A DNA stretch of 64,000 nt, taken from Christiangramia sabulilitoris. GTDB lineage: Bacteria; Bacteroidota; Bacteroidia; Flavobacteriales; Flavobacteriaceae. Shown piece by piece: positions 27,781 through 35,783 of this stretch. The stretch spans positions 407,500 through 471,499 of the forward strand of contig NZ_VHSF01000003.1 of the NCBI RefSeq assembly GCF_007050985.1, in the 5' to 3' direction. The notes under the pieces were generated by a model, which had not been told where the DNA came from, did no database searches, and worked only from the letters and a program-made list of their open reading frames with translations. Numbering within the stretch: position 1 is the first letter of the stretch; each line of letters begins with the position of its first letter. The translations under genes were made by a program, and so were the position numbers.

Positions 27781-28461
27781 TTAATTCACTGGAGAGAAAA
27801 TAGCGACTTCAATATCACCACATTCTCCCATCTCATCCGGAATTTCGGTAAAAGGTGGAAATTCAAAAGGATTATCACAACCTCCCTCGTAACTACCAAT
27901 CTGGTCAGATATCATACCTGGTCTCGCCGGACCGTGACTTCTTAAAACCAAATGGATTTCTGAACTAAAGGTTTTGCCTTGCTGGAGTCCTCCCGCATAT
28001 GGTAACCCAAACAGGTCATTGATTGTACCTGAATCATCCCCTACATTTAAATGTCCTCCAAAATAACCTTTCCCGCTACTGCCTACCACGTGCCCGGTGC
28101 CGGTCATTACTTCAACTTGAGTGAGATCTGCCCTCGCAAAATCGGTGTCTATACAGGCTCCTGGAATAGCACATTCCTGAGGGTTATTCCATACTACAAG
28201 CCAAACAGTATAAGCATAACCCGGCGTAAGAGCATTAGATTTATAGGTATAGGAAAAGCCCTTTTCATTTCTAAGTAATGTCGCCGAGCCTACTACCTCG
28301 CCTAAAATAGGATTAAATACATCTACCGTACTTCGGTCAGGTTTCATTTTTTCATAGGTGAGATCAAAATCGGAAATCTCTCCATCGCTCATGGCATCTT
28401 TCTCGCATGAACAATACAACATTAAAATAACGCAGCTTAAAAATTTAATTAAAGTTTTCAT
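27781..28461 (-). CDS. putative lipoprotein of unknown function
   Basis: The 226-residue protein has a lipoprotein-type signal (ILMLYCSC, cysteines at residues 18 and 20). The rest is beta-rich, with GYAYTVWLVVWNNPQECA followed by a cysteine-containing loop, TGTGHVVGSSGKGYFGGHL, and HLVLRSHGPARPG. I have seen this layout as a widespread uncharacterised secreted family but cannot name a function. Its last codons (SPVN then stop) and the hairpin behind them are shared with the unrelated gene at 29302-29859. Confidence 0.75.
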   Translation of the reverse strand: MKTLIKFLSCVILMLYCSCEKDAMSDGEISDFDLTYEKMKPDRSTVDVFNPILGEVVGSATLLRNEKGFSYTYKSNALTPGYAYTVWLVVWNNPQECAIPGACIDTDFARADLTQVEVMTGTGHVVGSSGKGYFGGHLNVGDDSGTINDLFGLPYAGGLQQGKTFSSEIHLVLRSHGPARPGMISDQIGSYEGGCDNPFEFPPFTEIPDEMGECGDIEVAIFSPVN

Positions 28462-28866
28462 TTTTTATAATTTTGGTTAATAACAATTTGTAAATCAACT
28501 ACTAAATGAGATTATAAGAAGGTATAGAAAACAGATACAGGAGGGGACCGGCACTTAAGAGGAGTCGTTCAAACTTGATAAATTTCTAAATTATCTTATG
28601 TCGCAGGTAGAATCATTTCAGTTATATGATGCTTTGACCCTTTCCTTTCCTACAACTATCAGGGAAATCACATAAGCTCCATCATGATATAAGGTTTTAG
28701 CGCAGCAAAACAATCCATCCTTATTAATTTTTTTCTTAGATCAATACTCCATTTTCCATGGTTTTATAATTTCTGGGTAGAAAAAAATTACTATTTAACA
28801 CAGCAAGGAATGGCCATTATCATGGTGACACCTATTTGAATGAAGATCTTTTTTCCAGATCTTTCA
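28462..28866. other. non-coding spacer upstream of the lipoprotein gene
   Basis: About 400 bases, AT-rich, with no convincing open frame on either strand. The part next to the gene should hold its promoter. A hairpin-like GAAGATCtttttttccAGATCTTTC occurs near 28842-28863. Nothing else can be named. Confidence 0.45.
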
Positions 28867-29039
28867 GATTTAACTTATAAAGCCAATAGGTGAAAAAATC
28901 AGGTAGGTAGGAAACCCTGTTTACAAGGCAGGTTCTATTAATAGAGACTTAGAACCGAAGTACGAAGTACGGCAAATTCAACGCGAAAAAAAATAGGGGT
29001 AAACCAGCTATTTGGTATAAAACCTACTTTAATGCTATA
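28867..29039 (-). repeat. direct repeat of the region downstream of the P450 gene (copy 1)
   Basis: This block matches 30241-30411, the sequence just after the stop codon of the intact P450 gene, almost base for base with a few indels (for example the shared AACCAGCTATTyGGTATAAA and GAGACTTAGAACCGAA segments). With the P450 fragment at 29040-29235 it forms one continuous duplicated block of about 370 bases. Confidence 0.85.
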
Positions 29040-29235
29040 TTTACTGGCGTTTCTCTTTTCAAATCGTAAAACAGCATTCTTTGGTTTTAAAGTTATAAGC
29101 GGTTTGTTCTCGATTTCTATAATAATGGTAACGATTTTATAAAGAACTTATAGCCCGGTAATGGCGACAATCTTCTTGAACCTCTGCTCTTATAATCCAT
29201 AAAAACGATAGAGGCCATCAAATAAATGCTAAAAA
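29040..29235 (-). pseudogene. decayed cytochrome P450 3' end, copy 1
   Basis: On the minus strand the last 25 codons read KPLITLKPKNAVLRFEKRNA, nearly identical to the C-terminus of the intact P450, and its stop codon has become AAA. Further upstream the codons still align in frame (FKKIVAITGL against FEMIIAVAEI) but contain two stops (TAA), and the heme-ligand cysteine codon is replaced by TAT. It lies after the hairpin that follows the SnoaL-like gene and before the duplicated downstream block. It is clearly dead and clearly derived from the neighbouring P450 or a close relative. Confidence 0.85.
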
Positions 29236-29257
29236 GTTAAAGGCTCGATGTAATAAA

Positions 29258-29281
29258 GAATGCCCTGAACTCAGGGCATTC
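29258..29281 (-). terminator. hairpin after SnoaL-like gene, shared copy B
   Basis: Same perfect stem GAATGCCCTG / CAGGGCATTC as at 27737-27760, followed by TTTATTAC on the minus strand. It should end transcription of the SnoaL-like gene. Confidence 0.75.
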
Positions 29282-29301
29282 AAAACTATTAATTACATTT
29301 T

Positions 29302-29859
29302 TTAATTCAATGGAGAATGATGTTCGTGAACTATTTTCCATTCACCTTTAGTTTTCACAAAAAGTAACGAGGTTTGTTCTCTAACTTGAGCAAGGTTATC
29401 TCCAAACATCAACTGGAAATCAGCGTGAAATGTCATAATAGCCACATTTCCATTATAGACACCAATCTTTATGTCCTGGGCGTCCAATTTAATTACCTCG
29501 GTTACCGAGCCAAAAACGGCTCGTTCATAAGCTTCATTTTCTTCAGCGCCATTTCTAAGCTCACCATTTTTGAATTCGGTAAATTTTGGACCATAGGCAT
29601 GAAAAGAGATCAATTTATCAATATCTCCCTCAATAACACTTTCCTTAATTGCTTCCCATGTTTCCAGAACTTCTTGCTGGGCCTGGGGAAAAGTCTGGGA
29701 GGTTACAGCAGATCCCTTGTCTGATGTTGATGAAGCCATCGATGCAGATGCATTTTTCGAAATTAAATTGGAATCATTTACATTTTCATCATTTTCTGAA
29801 CATCCAACCAGGAATAAAAAGGATGTAAGAATTACGGCATATACTCGTGTTGATCTCAT
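29302..29859 (-). CDS. lipoprotein with a SnoaL/NTF2-like domain
   Basis: The 185-residue protein has a lipoprotein signal (FLFLVGC, cysteine near residue 20), a serine-rich linker and an NTF2-like fold from about residue 60: VLETWEAIKESVIEGDIDKL, FHADFQLMF, and the closing TSLLFVKTKGEWKIVHEHHS strand pair. Such domains bind small hydrophobic molecules or act as ketosteroid-isomerase-like enzymes or stress proteins; the activity here is unknown. Its last codons (SPLN-stop), terminator and downstream DNA are shared with the unrelated lipoprotein gene at 27781-28461. Confidence 0.82.
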   Translation of the reverse strand: MRSTRVYAVILTSFLFLVGCSENDENVNDSNLISKNASASMASSTSDKGSAVTSQTFPQAQQEVLETWEAIKESVIEGDIDKLISFHAYGPKFTEFKNGELRNGAEENEAYERAVFGSVTEVIKLDAQDIKIGVYNGNVAIMTFHADFQLMFGDNLAQVREQTSLLFVKTKGEWKIVHEHHSPLN

Positions 29860-30240
29860 AATATTTATATTTATTTGAATATTAATTTTTTAAACTTGAT
29901 TGATTTCTTCTGACTTTACAATTAAAAGGAATTCATATAGCCAATCGTTTGGAATAATTTTAAGGCGTTGGTGTTAGGAGTATTAAACTTACACCCTAAA
30001 TTAGTATGATCACGGCACGCCTTTTATTGGACAGATAAATCCAGAGAAAGTCTCTATACTATCTCATTTATTCAAAATTGTTCTGGTGTATTTACCAGGT
30101 TTTCAGAAAACACACGTCAGAGCTTTCTTCTGATAAAAACTTTTGTCATAGAAAGAATTATTGAACAGGGACTGCTCCTTTTCAGGAATTACTTTTACTG
30201 GCTATGCTATCTATAAAAGATATTTTATAAAGATCTCCTT
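29860..30240. other. non-coding spacer upstream of the SnoaL-like gene
   Basis: About 380 AT-rich bases with no credible gene on either strand. It does not resemble the spacer at 28462-28866, although the sequences on both of its sides are duplicated. It should contain the SnoaL-like gene's promoter. Confidence 0.45.
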
Positions 30241-30411
30241 GATTAAAATTAAGGGCCAAGGGAAAAAAAATCAGGCGGGTAGGAAAACCTGTTTTAAGAC
30301 AGGTTCTAACAATAGAGACTTAGAACCGAAATACGAAGTACTGCAAATTCAGCGCGAAAAAAAATGGGGGTAAACCAGCTATTCGGTATAAAACTTACTT
30401 TAATGTAAATA
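30241..30411 (-). repeat. direct repeat downstream of the intact P450 gene (copy 2)
   Basis: This block follows the P450 stop codon and matches 28867-29039. It contains a stem AACCTGT / ACAGGTT at 30286-30305 that may act as a terminator for the P450 gene; the same hairpin is seen with changes in the other copy. Confidence 0.85.
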
Positions 30412-31755
30412 TTAACTGCCGTTTCTCTTTTCAAATCGCAAAGCAGCATTCTTGGGTTTTAAAGTTATAAGCGGTTTGATCTCGATTTCCTTATTAACCG
30501 GGATGATCTTATACCTGCGAATGATTTCTGCCACGGCAATGATCATTTCGAACATGGCAAAATTATTACCTATACATTTTCTGGGGCCGGCGCCAAAGGG
30601 GAAATACTGGGAGGAAAATTTTTTCCCGCCATCAGCGAACCTTTCTGGTTTAAAATCATCGGGATCTTCCCATAATTCAGGATGGCGATGAACTTCATGT
30701 AAGGAAAACAATAGATTTGACCCAGACTCAAAATACTTACCTTCAAATTCATCAGGCTCCAGATTCACCCGGTCTATAAAATAAGCCGGCGGATACATCC
30801 TCATGGATTCTTCTATCACCTGCTGGGTTATTTTCGCTTTGGTAACAAAACCCATTAGATCTGTTTCTTCCCGTTCCAGGATTTCTATCTCATTAAATAT
30901 ATTCTCCTGCCATACCGGATTTAAAGCAAGTAATTGAGCTGTAAAGGTCAATGAATTTGAAGTAGTTTCATGCCCCGCAGTAAAAAGGATAAGGATCTCA
31001 TCGATGAGTTGCTCTTCATCCATAAAATTACCATCATCATATTTCGCTTCCAGGAGCATATCCAGAAGATCATCATAACGTTCTCCGGAACTTCTTCGCT
31101 CCTGCACCATAGCTTTTAAAATTGTCCGGGCTTCCCTGGTCAATTTAAGATAACTTTCTATCTTCCCGCTTAGATTGAACCACCAACCCAAATAGGGCTG
31201 TCGCAGCTCCTTTACCAGCATCTTCTGGGTCTCTTCGGTAATGAATTGTAACCTGTTGATCTCCTCTTGGTTCGCTGCACTACTAAAAAGAGATTTTACC
31301 ACGGTTTGAAAGGCAAGATCGTTATACACAGGAAAGATATCCAGTTCTTTTCCCGGGGTTATCCGGGAATATTCAGACAGGATCGCTTGTTTTATGGAGT
31401 CCATTAAATTCGCCAGCTGTTTTTTGTGAAATGCCGGCTGGATGAGTTTTCGTTGTCTTTTCCAGTGCTCCCCTTCTGAAGTTAAAAGTCCTTCTCCAAC
31501 ATACTTCACCAGATCTTTAGTCTGGATCTCAGATTTCACATAATTTCGCTGGTTCTTCTGGAGTACATACTCCACCAGGCCTGCGTCGCGAGAAAATATC
31601 ACAGATTTATTAAAGCCAATGTTCAGCCGGAAAGTATCCCCTTTCTCCTCGAAATTACGATGATGAAAAGGCAATGGATTCTTTAAGATATTAGCAGAAT
31701 GCATTAAGAATTTGAGAATAGATACTTCGGGGATATTATCTTCTGTTTTTTTCAT
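30412..31755 (-). CDS. cytochrome P450
   Basis: The 447-residue soluble protein has all P450 landmarks: I-helix oxygen-binding FTAGHETTSN near residue 262, EESMR (ExxR) near residue 317, PERF near residue 370 and the heme loop FPFGAGPRKCIG near residue 388 with the thiolate cysteine. The overall pattern resembles CYP102-like/CYP4-like bacterial fatty-acid or terpenoid hydroxylases, but the substrate is not predictable and no redox partner gene is adjacent. Degraded copies of its 3' end lie at 29040-29235 and 27547-27701. Confidence 0.95.
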   Translation of the reverse strand: MKKTEDNIPEVSILKFLMHSANILKNPLPFHHRNFEEKGDTFRLNIGFNKSVIFSRDAGLVEYVLQKNQRNYVKSEIQTKDLVKYVGEGLLTSEGEHWKRQRKLIQPAFHKKQLANLMDSIKQAILSEYSRITPGKELDIFPVYNDLAFQTVVKSLFSSAANQEEINRLQFITEETQKMLVKELRQPYLGWWFNLSGKIESYLKLTREARTILKAMVQERRSSGERYDDLLDMLLEAKYDDGNFMDEEQLIDEILILFTAGHETTSNSLTFTAQLLALNPVWQENIFNEIEILEREETDLMGFVTKAKITQQVIEESMRMYPPAYFIDRVNLEPDEFEGKYFESGSNLLFSLHEVHRHPELWEDPDDFKPERFADGGKKFSSQYFPFGAGPRKCIGNNFAMFEMIIAVAEIIRRYKIIPVNKEIEIKPLITLKPKNAALRFEKRNGS

Positions 31756-31825
31756 CTTTATTAAGACTTATCAATTGGCAAGATAACTCATAGGTTTCCA
31801 AAACCCGGGAGTTTTATTAAATGAG

Positions 31826-31955
31826 ATGCTTAAAAAAGTTCAGCATGATGTTGGTTCGCAAATGAAGCGCAAATGCTAAAGTAAATATAATAAACAGTAG
31901 GGCACTTTGAGTTAAGGTCAATTACAGGAGATGCTGAAACTAGTTCAGCATGACG
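31826..31955. repeat. two copies of a short palindromic repeat (ATGCTGAA family)
   Basis: At 31931-31955 the unit is ATGCTGAA-actag-TTCAGCAT plus GACG, a perfect 8-base-pair stem. A degenerate copy lies at 31826-31850. Other copies occur at 32522-32546 (partial) and 32695-32719. They occupy the otherwise empty 31756-32104 spacer between the P450 and GIY-YIG genes. Confidence 0.8.
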
Positions 31956-32055
31956 TCATTGAATTAATAGCCACAAATGCCCTAATATTCTAAAGTTCCA
32001 GGTCAATCCTAAATGCTAATTTTAAAAATTTAAAAGAGACTTCTCACAATATGGA

Positions 32056-32103
32056 AAATTACAGCTGTCACACTGTCCCGAGGAGTCGGGAGCAGTCGAA
32101 GTG
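32056..32103. repeat. 48-base repeat with stem, copy A
   Basis: This 48-base unit ends one base before the stop codon of the GIY-YIG gene and is repeated at 32639-32686 with eight differences. The central stem reads TCCCGA / TCGGGA here and TCCCAA / TTGGGA in the other copy, so both arms changed together. Confidence 0.8.
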
Positions 32104-32104
32104 C

Positions 32105-32422
32105 TTATTCACCTGGATTATATTTATAATGCGTCGCATTTCTACACTCTGCCAGCATTTGCAACATATCACAATCACCCATTATTAAAGCCATCTTTTT
32201 TGATCTGGTCCATCCCTTGATTTGTTTTTCGAAATAGATAGCCTGCAAAACATCATTAAATTCCTCGTAGAATTTTAGGCTTATTGGCCTCCTTCTATAT
32301 GTATAACTTTGCTTATCTAAACCATCCTTATGTTCATTTATTCGTCTTTCCAGATCGTTAGTAATTCCCGTATAATAGGATTTATCTGAACATTTTAATA
32401 TGTAAACAAAATACTTATGCAT
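32105..32422 (-). CDS. GIY-YIG nuclease family protein (YhbQ/UPF0213-like)
   Basis: The 105-residue protein is a stand-alone GIY-YIG domain: VYILKC and YYTGITNDLERRINEHK give the two tyrosines, the glycine and the catalytic arginine, and YFEKQIKGWTRSKK gives the metal-binding glutamate. No DNA-binding domain is fused. A C-terminal tail (LAECRNATHY) is similar to tails I recall from Bacteroidota members. The gene is placed inside a cluster of short palindromic repeats, with its stop codon next to one. DNA cleavage is the family expectation; a cellular role is not established. Confidence 0.9.
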   Translation of the reverse strand: MHKYFVYILKCSDKSYYTGITNDLERRINEHKDGLDKQSYTYRRRPISLKFYEEFNDVLQAIYFEKQIKGWTRSKKMALIMGDCDMLQMLAECRNATHYKYNPGE

Positions 32423-32456
32423 ATTAGAGAATCACAAAGGCTATTTAAACCAGTCC

Positions 32457-32546
32457 AGAGGCTTCGACTGCGCTCAGCCTGACATACAATATAGATTTAT
32501 TCAATTATTCAAACCAACGAAATGCTAATTTAGGTTCAGCATGAGG
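32457..32546. repeat. palindromic repeats upstream of the GIY-YIG gene
   Basis: 32457-32484 contains GGCTTCGACTGCGCTCAGCC, a motif of a repeat family common in Bacteroidota spacers, and 32522-32546 is a partial ATGCTGAA-type unit. They lie within the 369-base spacer 32423-32791, where I see no gene. Confidence 0.7.
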
Positions 32547-32638
32547 TATAATCTGGGAATGCCACCCTTGCCTTCGAATTCATCTAAATCAGTCCTTCGT
32601 ATCGCCGATTAATATGTAAAGGACGAGAACAAAATTTA

Positions 32639-32719
32639 AAATTACGGCTGTCACACTGTCCCAATGGTTTGGGAGTAGTAGAAGTGTTTTTAAGATGCTG
32701 AAACAAGTTCAGCATGACG
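32639..32719. repeat. 48-base repeat copy B followed by an ATGCTGAA palindrome
   Basis: 32639-32686 is the second copy of the 48-base unit; 32695-32719 is ATGCTGAA-acaag-TTCAGCAT plus GACG. The order in the reverse direction resembles that on the other side of the GIY-YIG gene. Confidence 0.8.
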
Positions 32720-32791
32720 TCGTTAAATAAAATGCTCTGATTGCACTAATAAATATTAATCCCGGGTCTAATGCGGACTCAATTATAAACT

Positions 32792-33814
32792 CTAAAACAG
32801 CCCGCCCTGAGTGCTTCCTTTGATGCGTCCCAGGTGTTTATAGGCATGCTCGGTTACTTCCCTACCCCGCGGAGTTCTGTAAATGAATCCCTGCTGGATT
32901 AGGAAAGGCTCATAGACCTCTTCAATGGTCTCAGCACTTTCACTTACCGCCGTGGCCAGGGTAGTGATCCCAACCGGGCCACCTTTAAATTTATCGATGA
33001 TCGTGGCCAGGATCTTGTTGTCCATTTCATCCAGACCGTGAGCGTCAACATTCAGCGCCTTAAGTCCAAATCTGGCGATCTCAATATCTATTTTTCCATT
33101 CCCTTTTATCTGGGCGAAATCACGCACCCTTCTTAGAAGGGCATTAGCAATTCTGGGTGTACCCCGGCTTCTACCTGCGATCTCGATAGCCGCTTCCTGA
33201 GTAATAGGCACTTTTAAGATATCTGAACTTCGTTCCACGATTCCTGAAAGTAATTCGGTAGTATAATATTGCAGCCTGCTGGAGATACCAAATCTTGCTC
33301 TCATAGGCGCCGTAAGCAATCCAGATCTGGTGGTCGCACCAATGAGCGTAAATGGGTTTAGATTGATCTGTACCGTACGGGCATTTGGCCCGGTTTCGAT
33401 CATGATATCAATCCGGTAATCCTCCATGGCCGAATACAAATACTCTTCCACAATAGGGCTCAATCTGTGGATCTCGTCAATGAACAGTATATCCCTTTCG
33501 TCGAGATTGGTAAGCAAACCGGCAAGATCCCCGGGCTTATCCAACACCGGACCCGAAGTGATCTTAATACCAACATTCAGCTCGTTAGCCAAAATATGGG
33601 CCAGGGTGGTCTTTCCCAACCCGGGAGGACCATGAAATAAGGTATGATCCAGTGCCTCACCTCTTAAATTAGCCGCCTGTACAAAAACCTGAAGATTTTC
33701 CAGCACCTGTTCCTGACCGGCAAAATCATCAAAGCTTAGCGGCCTTAATGCTCTTTCTATATCAAATTCTTCCGGAGAAAAATTATCTCCGCTGGCATCG
33801 AGGTTTTCGTTCAT
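32792..33814 (-). CDS. ruvB: Holliday junction branch migration helicase RuvB
   Basis: The 340-residue AAA+ protein matches RuvB over its full length: Walker [13 protein letters not shown] near residue 63, Walker [12 protein letters not shown] near residue 112, sensor 1 GATTRSG and the arginine-finger region, then the C-terminal winged helix with [15 protein letters not shown]. It drives branch migration of Holliday junctions with RuvA. It is transcribed away from the oxidase operon's end in the same direction but separated from it by a terminator, so it is probably an independent unit. Confidence 0.98.
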   Translation of the reverse strand: MNENLDASGDNFSPEEFDIERALRPLSFDDFAGQEQVLENLQVFVQAANLRGEALDHTLFHGPPGLGKTTLAHILANELNVGIKITSGPVLDKPGDLAGLLTNLDERDILFIDEIHRLSPIVEEYLYSAMEDYRIDIMIETGPNARTVQINLNPFTLIGATTRSGLLTAPMRARFGISSRLQYYTTELLSGIVERSSDILKVPITQEAAIEIAGRSRGTPRIANALLRRVRDFAQIKGNGKIDIEIARFGLKALNVDAHGLDEMDNKILATIIDKFKGGPVGITTLATAVSESAETIEEVYEPFLIQQGFIYRTPRGREVTEHAYKHLGRIKGSTQGGLF

Positions 33815-33890
33815 AATAAAATCTGTTATCCGGATTAATATAAGAAATAATTGGTGAGAACTCCGGAGAATTTCGAGATCAAAGATAATT

Positions 33891-33923
33891 AAAAAAGCCT
33901 CTTCCGGGTGGGAAAAGGCTTTT
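33891..33923 (-). terminator. intrinsic terminator after ctaD
   Basis: The minus strand reads AAAAGCCTTTTCC, a short loop and GGAAGAGGCTTTTTT, a long stem with one G-U pair followed by T residues. It closes the ACIII-oxidase operon. Confidence 0.8.
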
Positions 33924-33950
33924 CAAATCTCTTATAAGGGAAGGTCTTGC

Positions 33951-35774
33951 TTAATGATTAAGCTCTTCTTCACCTTCCTGGAGAGGTACGACCTGAGAGA
34001 CAAAATCCTGCCCCTTGATCACGTATTCTCCATTTTCACCGGTCTTGGAATAATCATATGCCCAACGGTATACTGAAGGTATTTTACCTGGCCAGTTTCC
34101 GTGGATATGCTCCACCGGAGTAGTCCATTCCAAGGTATTCGATTTCCATGGATTCTGAGTAGCCTTTTTTCCGAAGAAAATAGAACTAAAGAAATTATAA
34201 AGGAATACCAACTGAATCAATGCGGTGATGATCGCTGCAACGGTAATAATAACGTTCACATCTGCATAGTCATCAAAGTATGGGAAATTTGTATTGGTAT
34301 AATAACGTCTTGGAAGACCTGCTATCCCGATAAAGTGCATTGGGAAAAACACCCCGTAAGCACCAACCGCAGTTACCCAGAAATGGATATAACCAAGGTT
34401 TTTATTCATCATTCTACCAAACATCTTAGGGAACCAGTGGTAAACACCGGCAAATAGTCCATAAAGTGCTGAGATACCCATTACCAGGTGGAAGTGAGCA
34501 ACCACGAAGTAAGTATCATGAACGTTGATATCAAGGGTTGAATCCCCAAGGATAATTCCTGTTAGACCACCTGTAATGAAAGTAGAGACCAAACCGATAG
34601 AAAACAGCATAGCCGGGTTCATCTGCAGGTTACCCTTCCATAAGGTTGTGATATAGTTAAATGCTTTTACCGCTGAAGGGATCGCGATCAACAATGTAGT
34701 AAAGGTAAATACAGAACCAAGGAACGGGTTCATACCTGAAATAAACATATGGTGACCCCACACGATAGTTGAAAGGAAAGCGATCGCAAGTATTGAAGCA
34801 ACCATCGCACGATATCCAAAGATCGGTTTACGAGAGTTAGTTGCAATAATTTCTGAAGTTATACCAAGGGTCGGCAATAGTACGATATATACCTCCGGGT
34901 GTCCAAGGAACCAGAATAAATGTTCAAATAATACCGGTGAACCACCCTGGTGACTTAAAACTTCTCCCTGAATAAATATATCACTAAGGAAAAACGAAGT
35001 TCCAAAACTACGGTCCATGATAAGCAGTAATGCTGCTGAAAGTAAAACCGGGAAGGAAACCACCCCAATTATAGCAGTCACGAAGAAAGCCCAGATAGTA
35101 AGTGGAAGCCTGGTCATAGACATTCCCTCTGTTCTTAAATTGATCACCGTAACGATATAGTTAAGAGAACCAAGTAAAGAAGAGGCAATAAAAATAGCCA
35201 TAGAAACCAGCCATAAGGTCATCCCTGTACCAGAACCACTAATAGCCTGTGGCAACGCACTTAAAGGCGGATAGATCGTCCAACCGGCCATAGCAGGTCC
35301 AGACTCTACAAATAATGATGCCAGCATGATAACACTGGATAGGAAAAACAACCAGTAAGAAACCATGTTAAGGAATCCTGAGGCCATATCTCGTGCACCG
35401 ATCTGCAACGGAATTAATAAGTTTGAGAATGTACCACTCAATCCTGCCGTAAGTACAAAGAATACCATGATGGTACCATGTATGGTAACCAGGGCCAGAT
35501 AAATACTTGGAGACATTACCCCGTCTGGAGCCCATCGCTCACCAAGCAATGCCTCGAACACCCAGAAAGACTGTTCCGGCCATGCCAGCTGGATACGGAA
35601 AAGGATCGACATTGCGATACCAATTACCCCCATGATTAGTCCGGTAATAAGATATTGCTTGGCAATCATCTTATGATCCTGACTAAAAATATACTTTGTT
35701 ATAAAAGTCTCCTTGTGATGATGTCCGTGATCATCGTGGTGATCGTGAGCCGGTGCTGTTGCAATTGCTGACAT
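33951..35774 (-). CDS. ctaD: cytochrome c oxidase subunit I
   Basis: The 607-residue protein has 12 core helices with the heme-copper signature: WFLGHPEVYIVLLP (CuB histidine and the cross-linked tyrosine), VWGHHMFISG (CuB histidines) and HFHLVMGISALYG (heme a and a3 histidines). It is the catalytic, proton-pumping subunit that reduces oxygen. The N-terminus has an unusual histidine cluster (AHDHHDDHGHHH, residues 9-20). It is the last gene of the act operon and starts 9 bases after subunit II. Confidence 0.96.
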   Translation of the reverse strand: MSAIATAPAHDHHDDHGHHHKETFITKYIFSQDHKMIAKQYLITGLIMGVIGIAMSILFRIQLAWPEQSFWVFEALLGERWAPDGVMSPSIYLALVTIHGTIMVFFVLTAGLSGTFSNLLIPLQIGARDMASGFLNMVSYWLFFLSSVIMLASLFVESGPAMAGWTIYPPLSALPQAISGSGTGMTLWLVSMAIFIASSLLGSLNYIVTVINLRTEGMSMTRLPLTIWAFFVTAIIGVVSFPVLLSAALLLIMDRSFGTSFFLSDIFIQGEVLSHQGGSPVLFEHLFWFLGHPEVYIVLLPTLGITSEIIATNSRKPIFGYRAMVASILAIAFLSTIVWGHHMFISGMNPFLGSVFTFTTLLIAIPSAVKAFNYITTLWKGNLQMNPAMLFSIGLVSTFITGGLTGIILGDSTLDINVHDTYFVVAHFHLVMGISALYGLFAGVYHWFPKMFGRMMNKNLGYIHFWVTAVGAYGVFFPMHFIGIAGLPRRYYTNTNFPYFDDYADVNVIITVAAIITALIQLVFLYNFFSSIFFGKKATQNPWKSNTLEWTTPVEHIHGNWPGKIPSVYRWAYDYSKTGENGEYVIKGQDFVSQVVPLQEGEEELNH

Positions 35775-35783
35775 ATCTTATTC

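Noticed and set aside
27524-30411. Insertion sequence as the cause of the repeats in the P450 region
   Set aside because: No transposase frame, no terminal inverted repeats and no target duplication are visible; the repeats are derived from the P450 gene itself.
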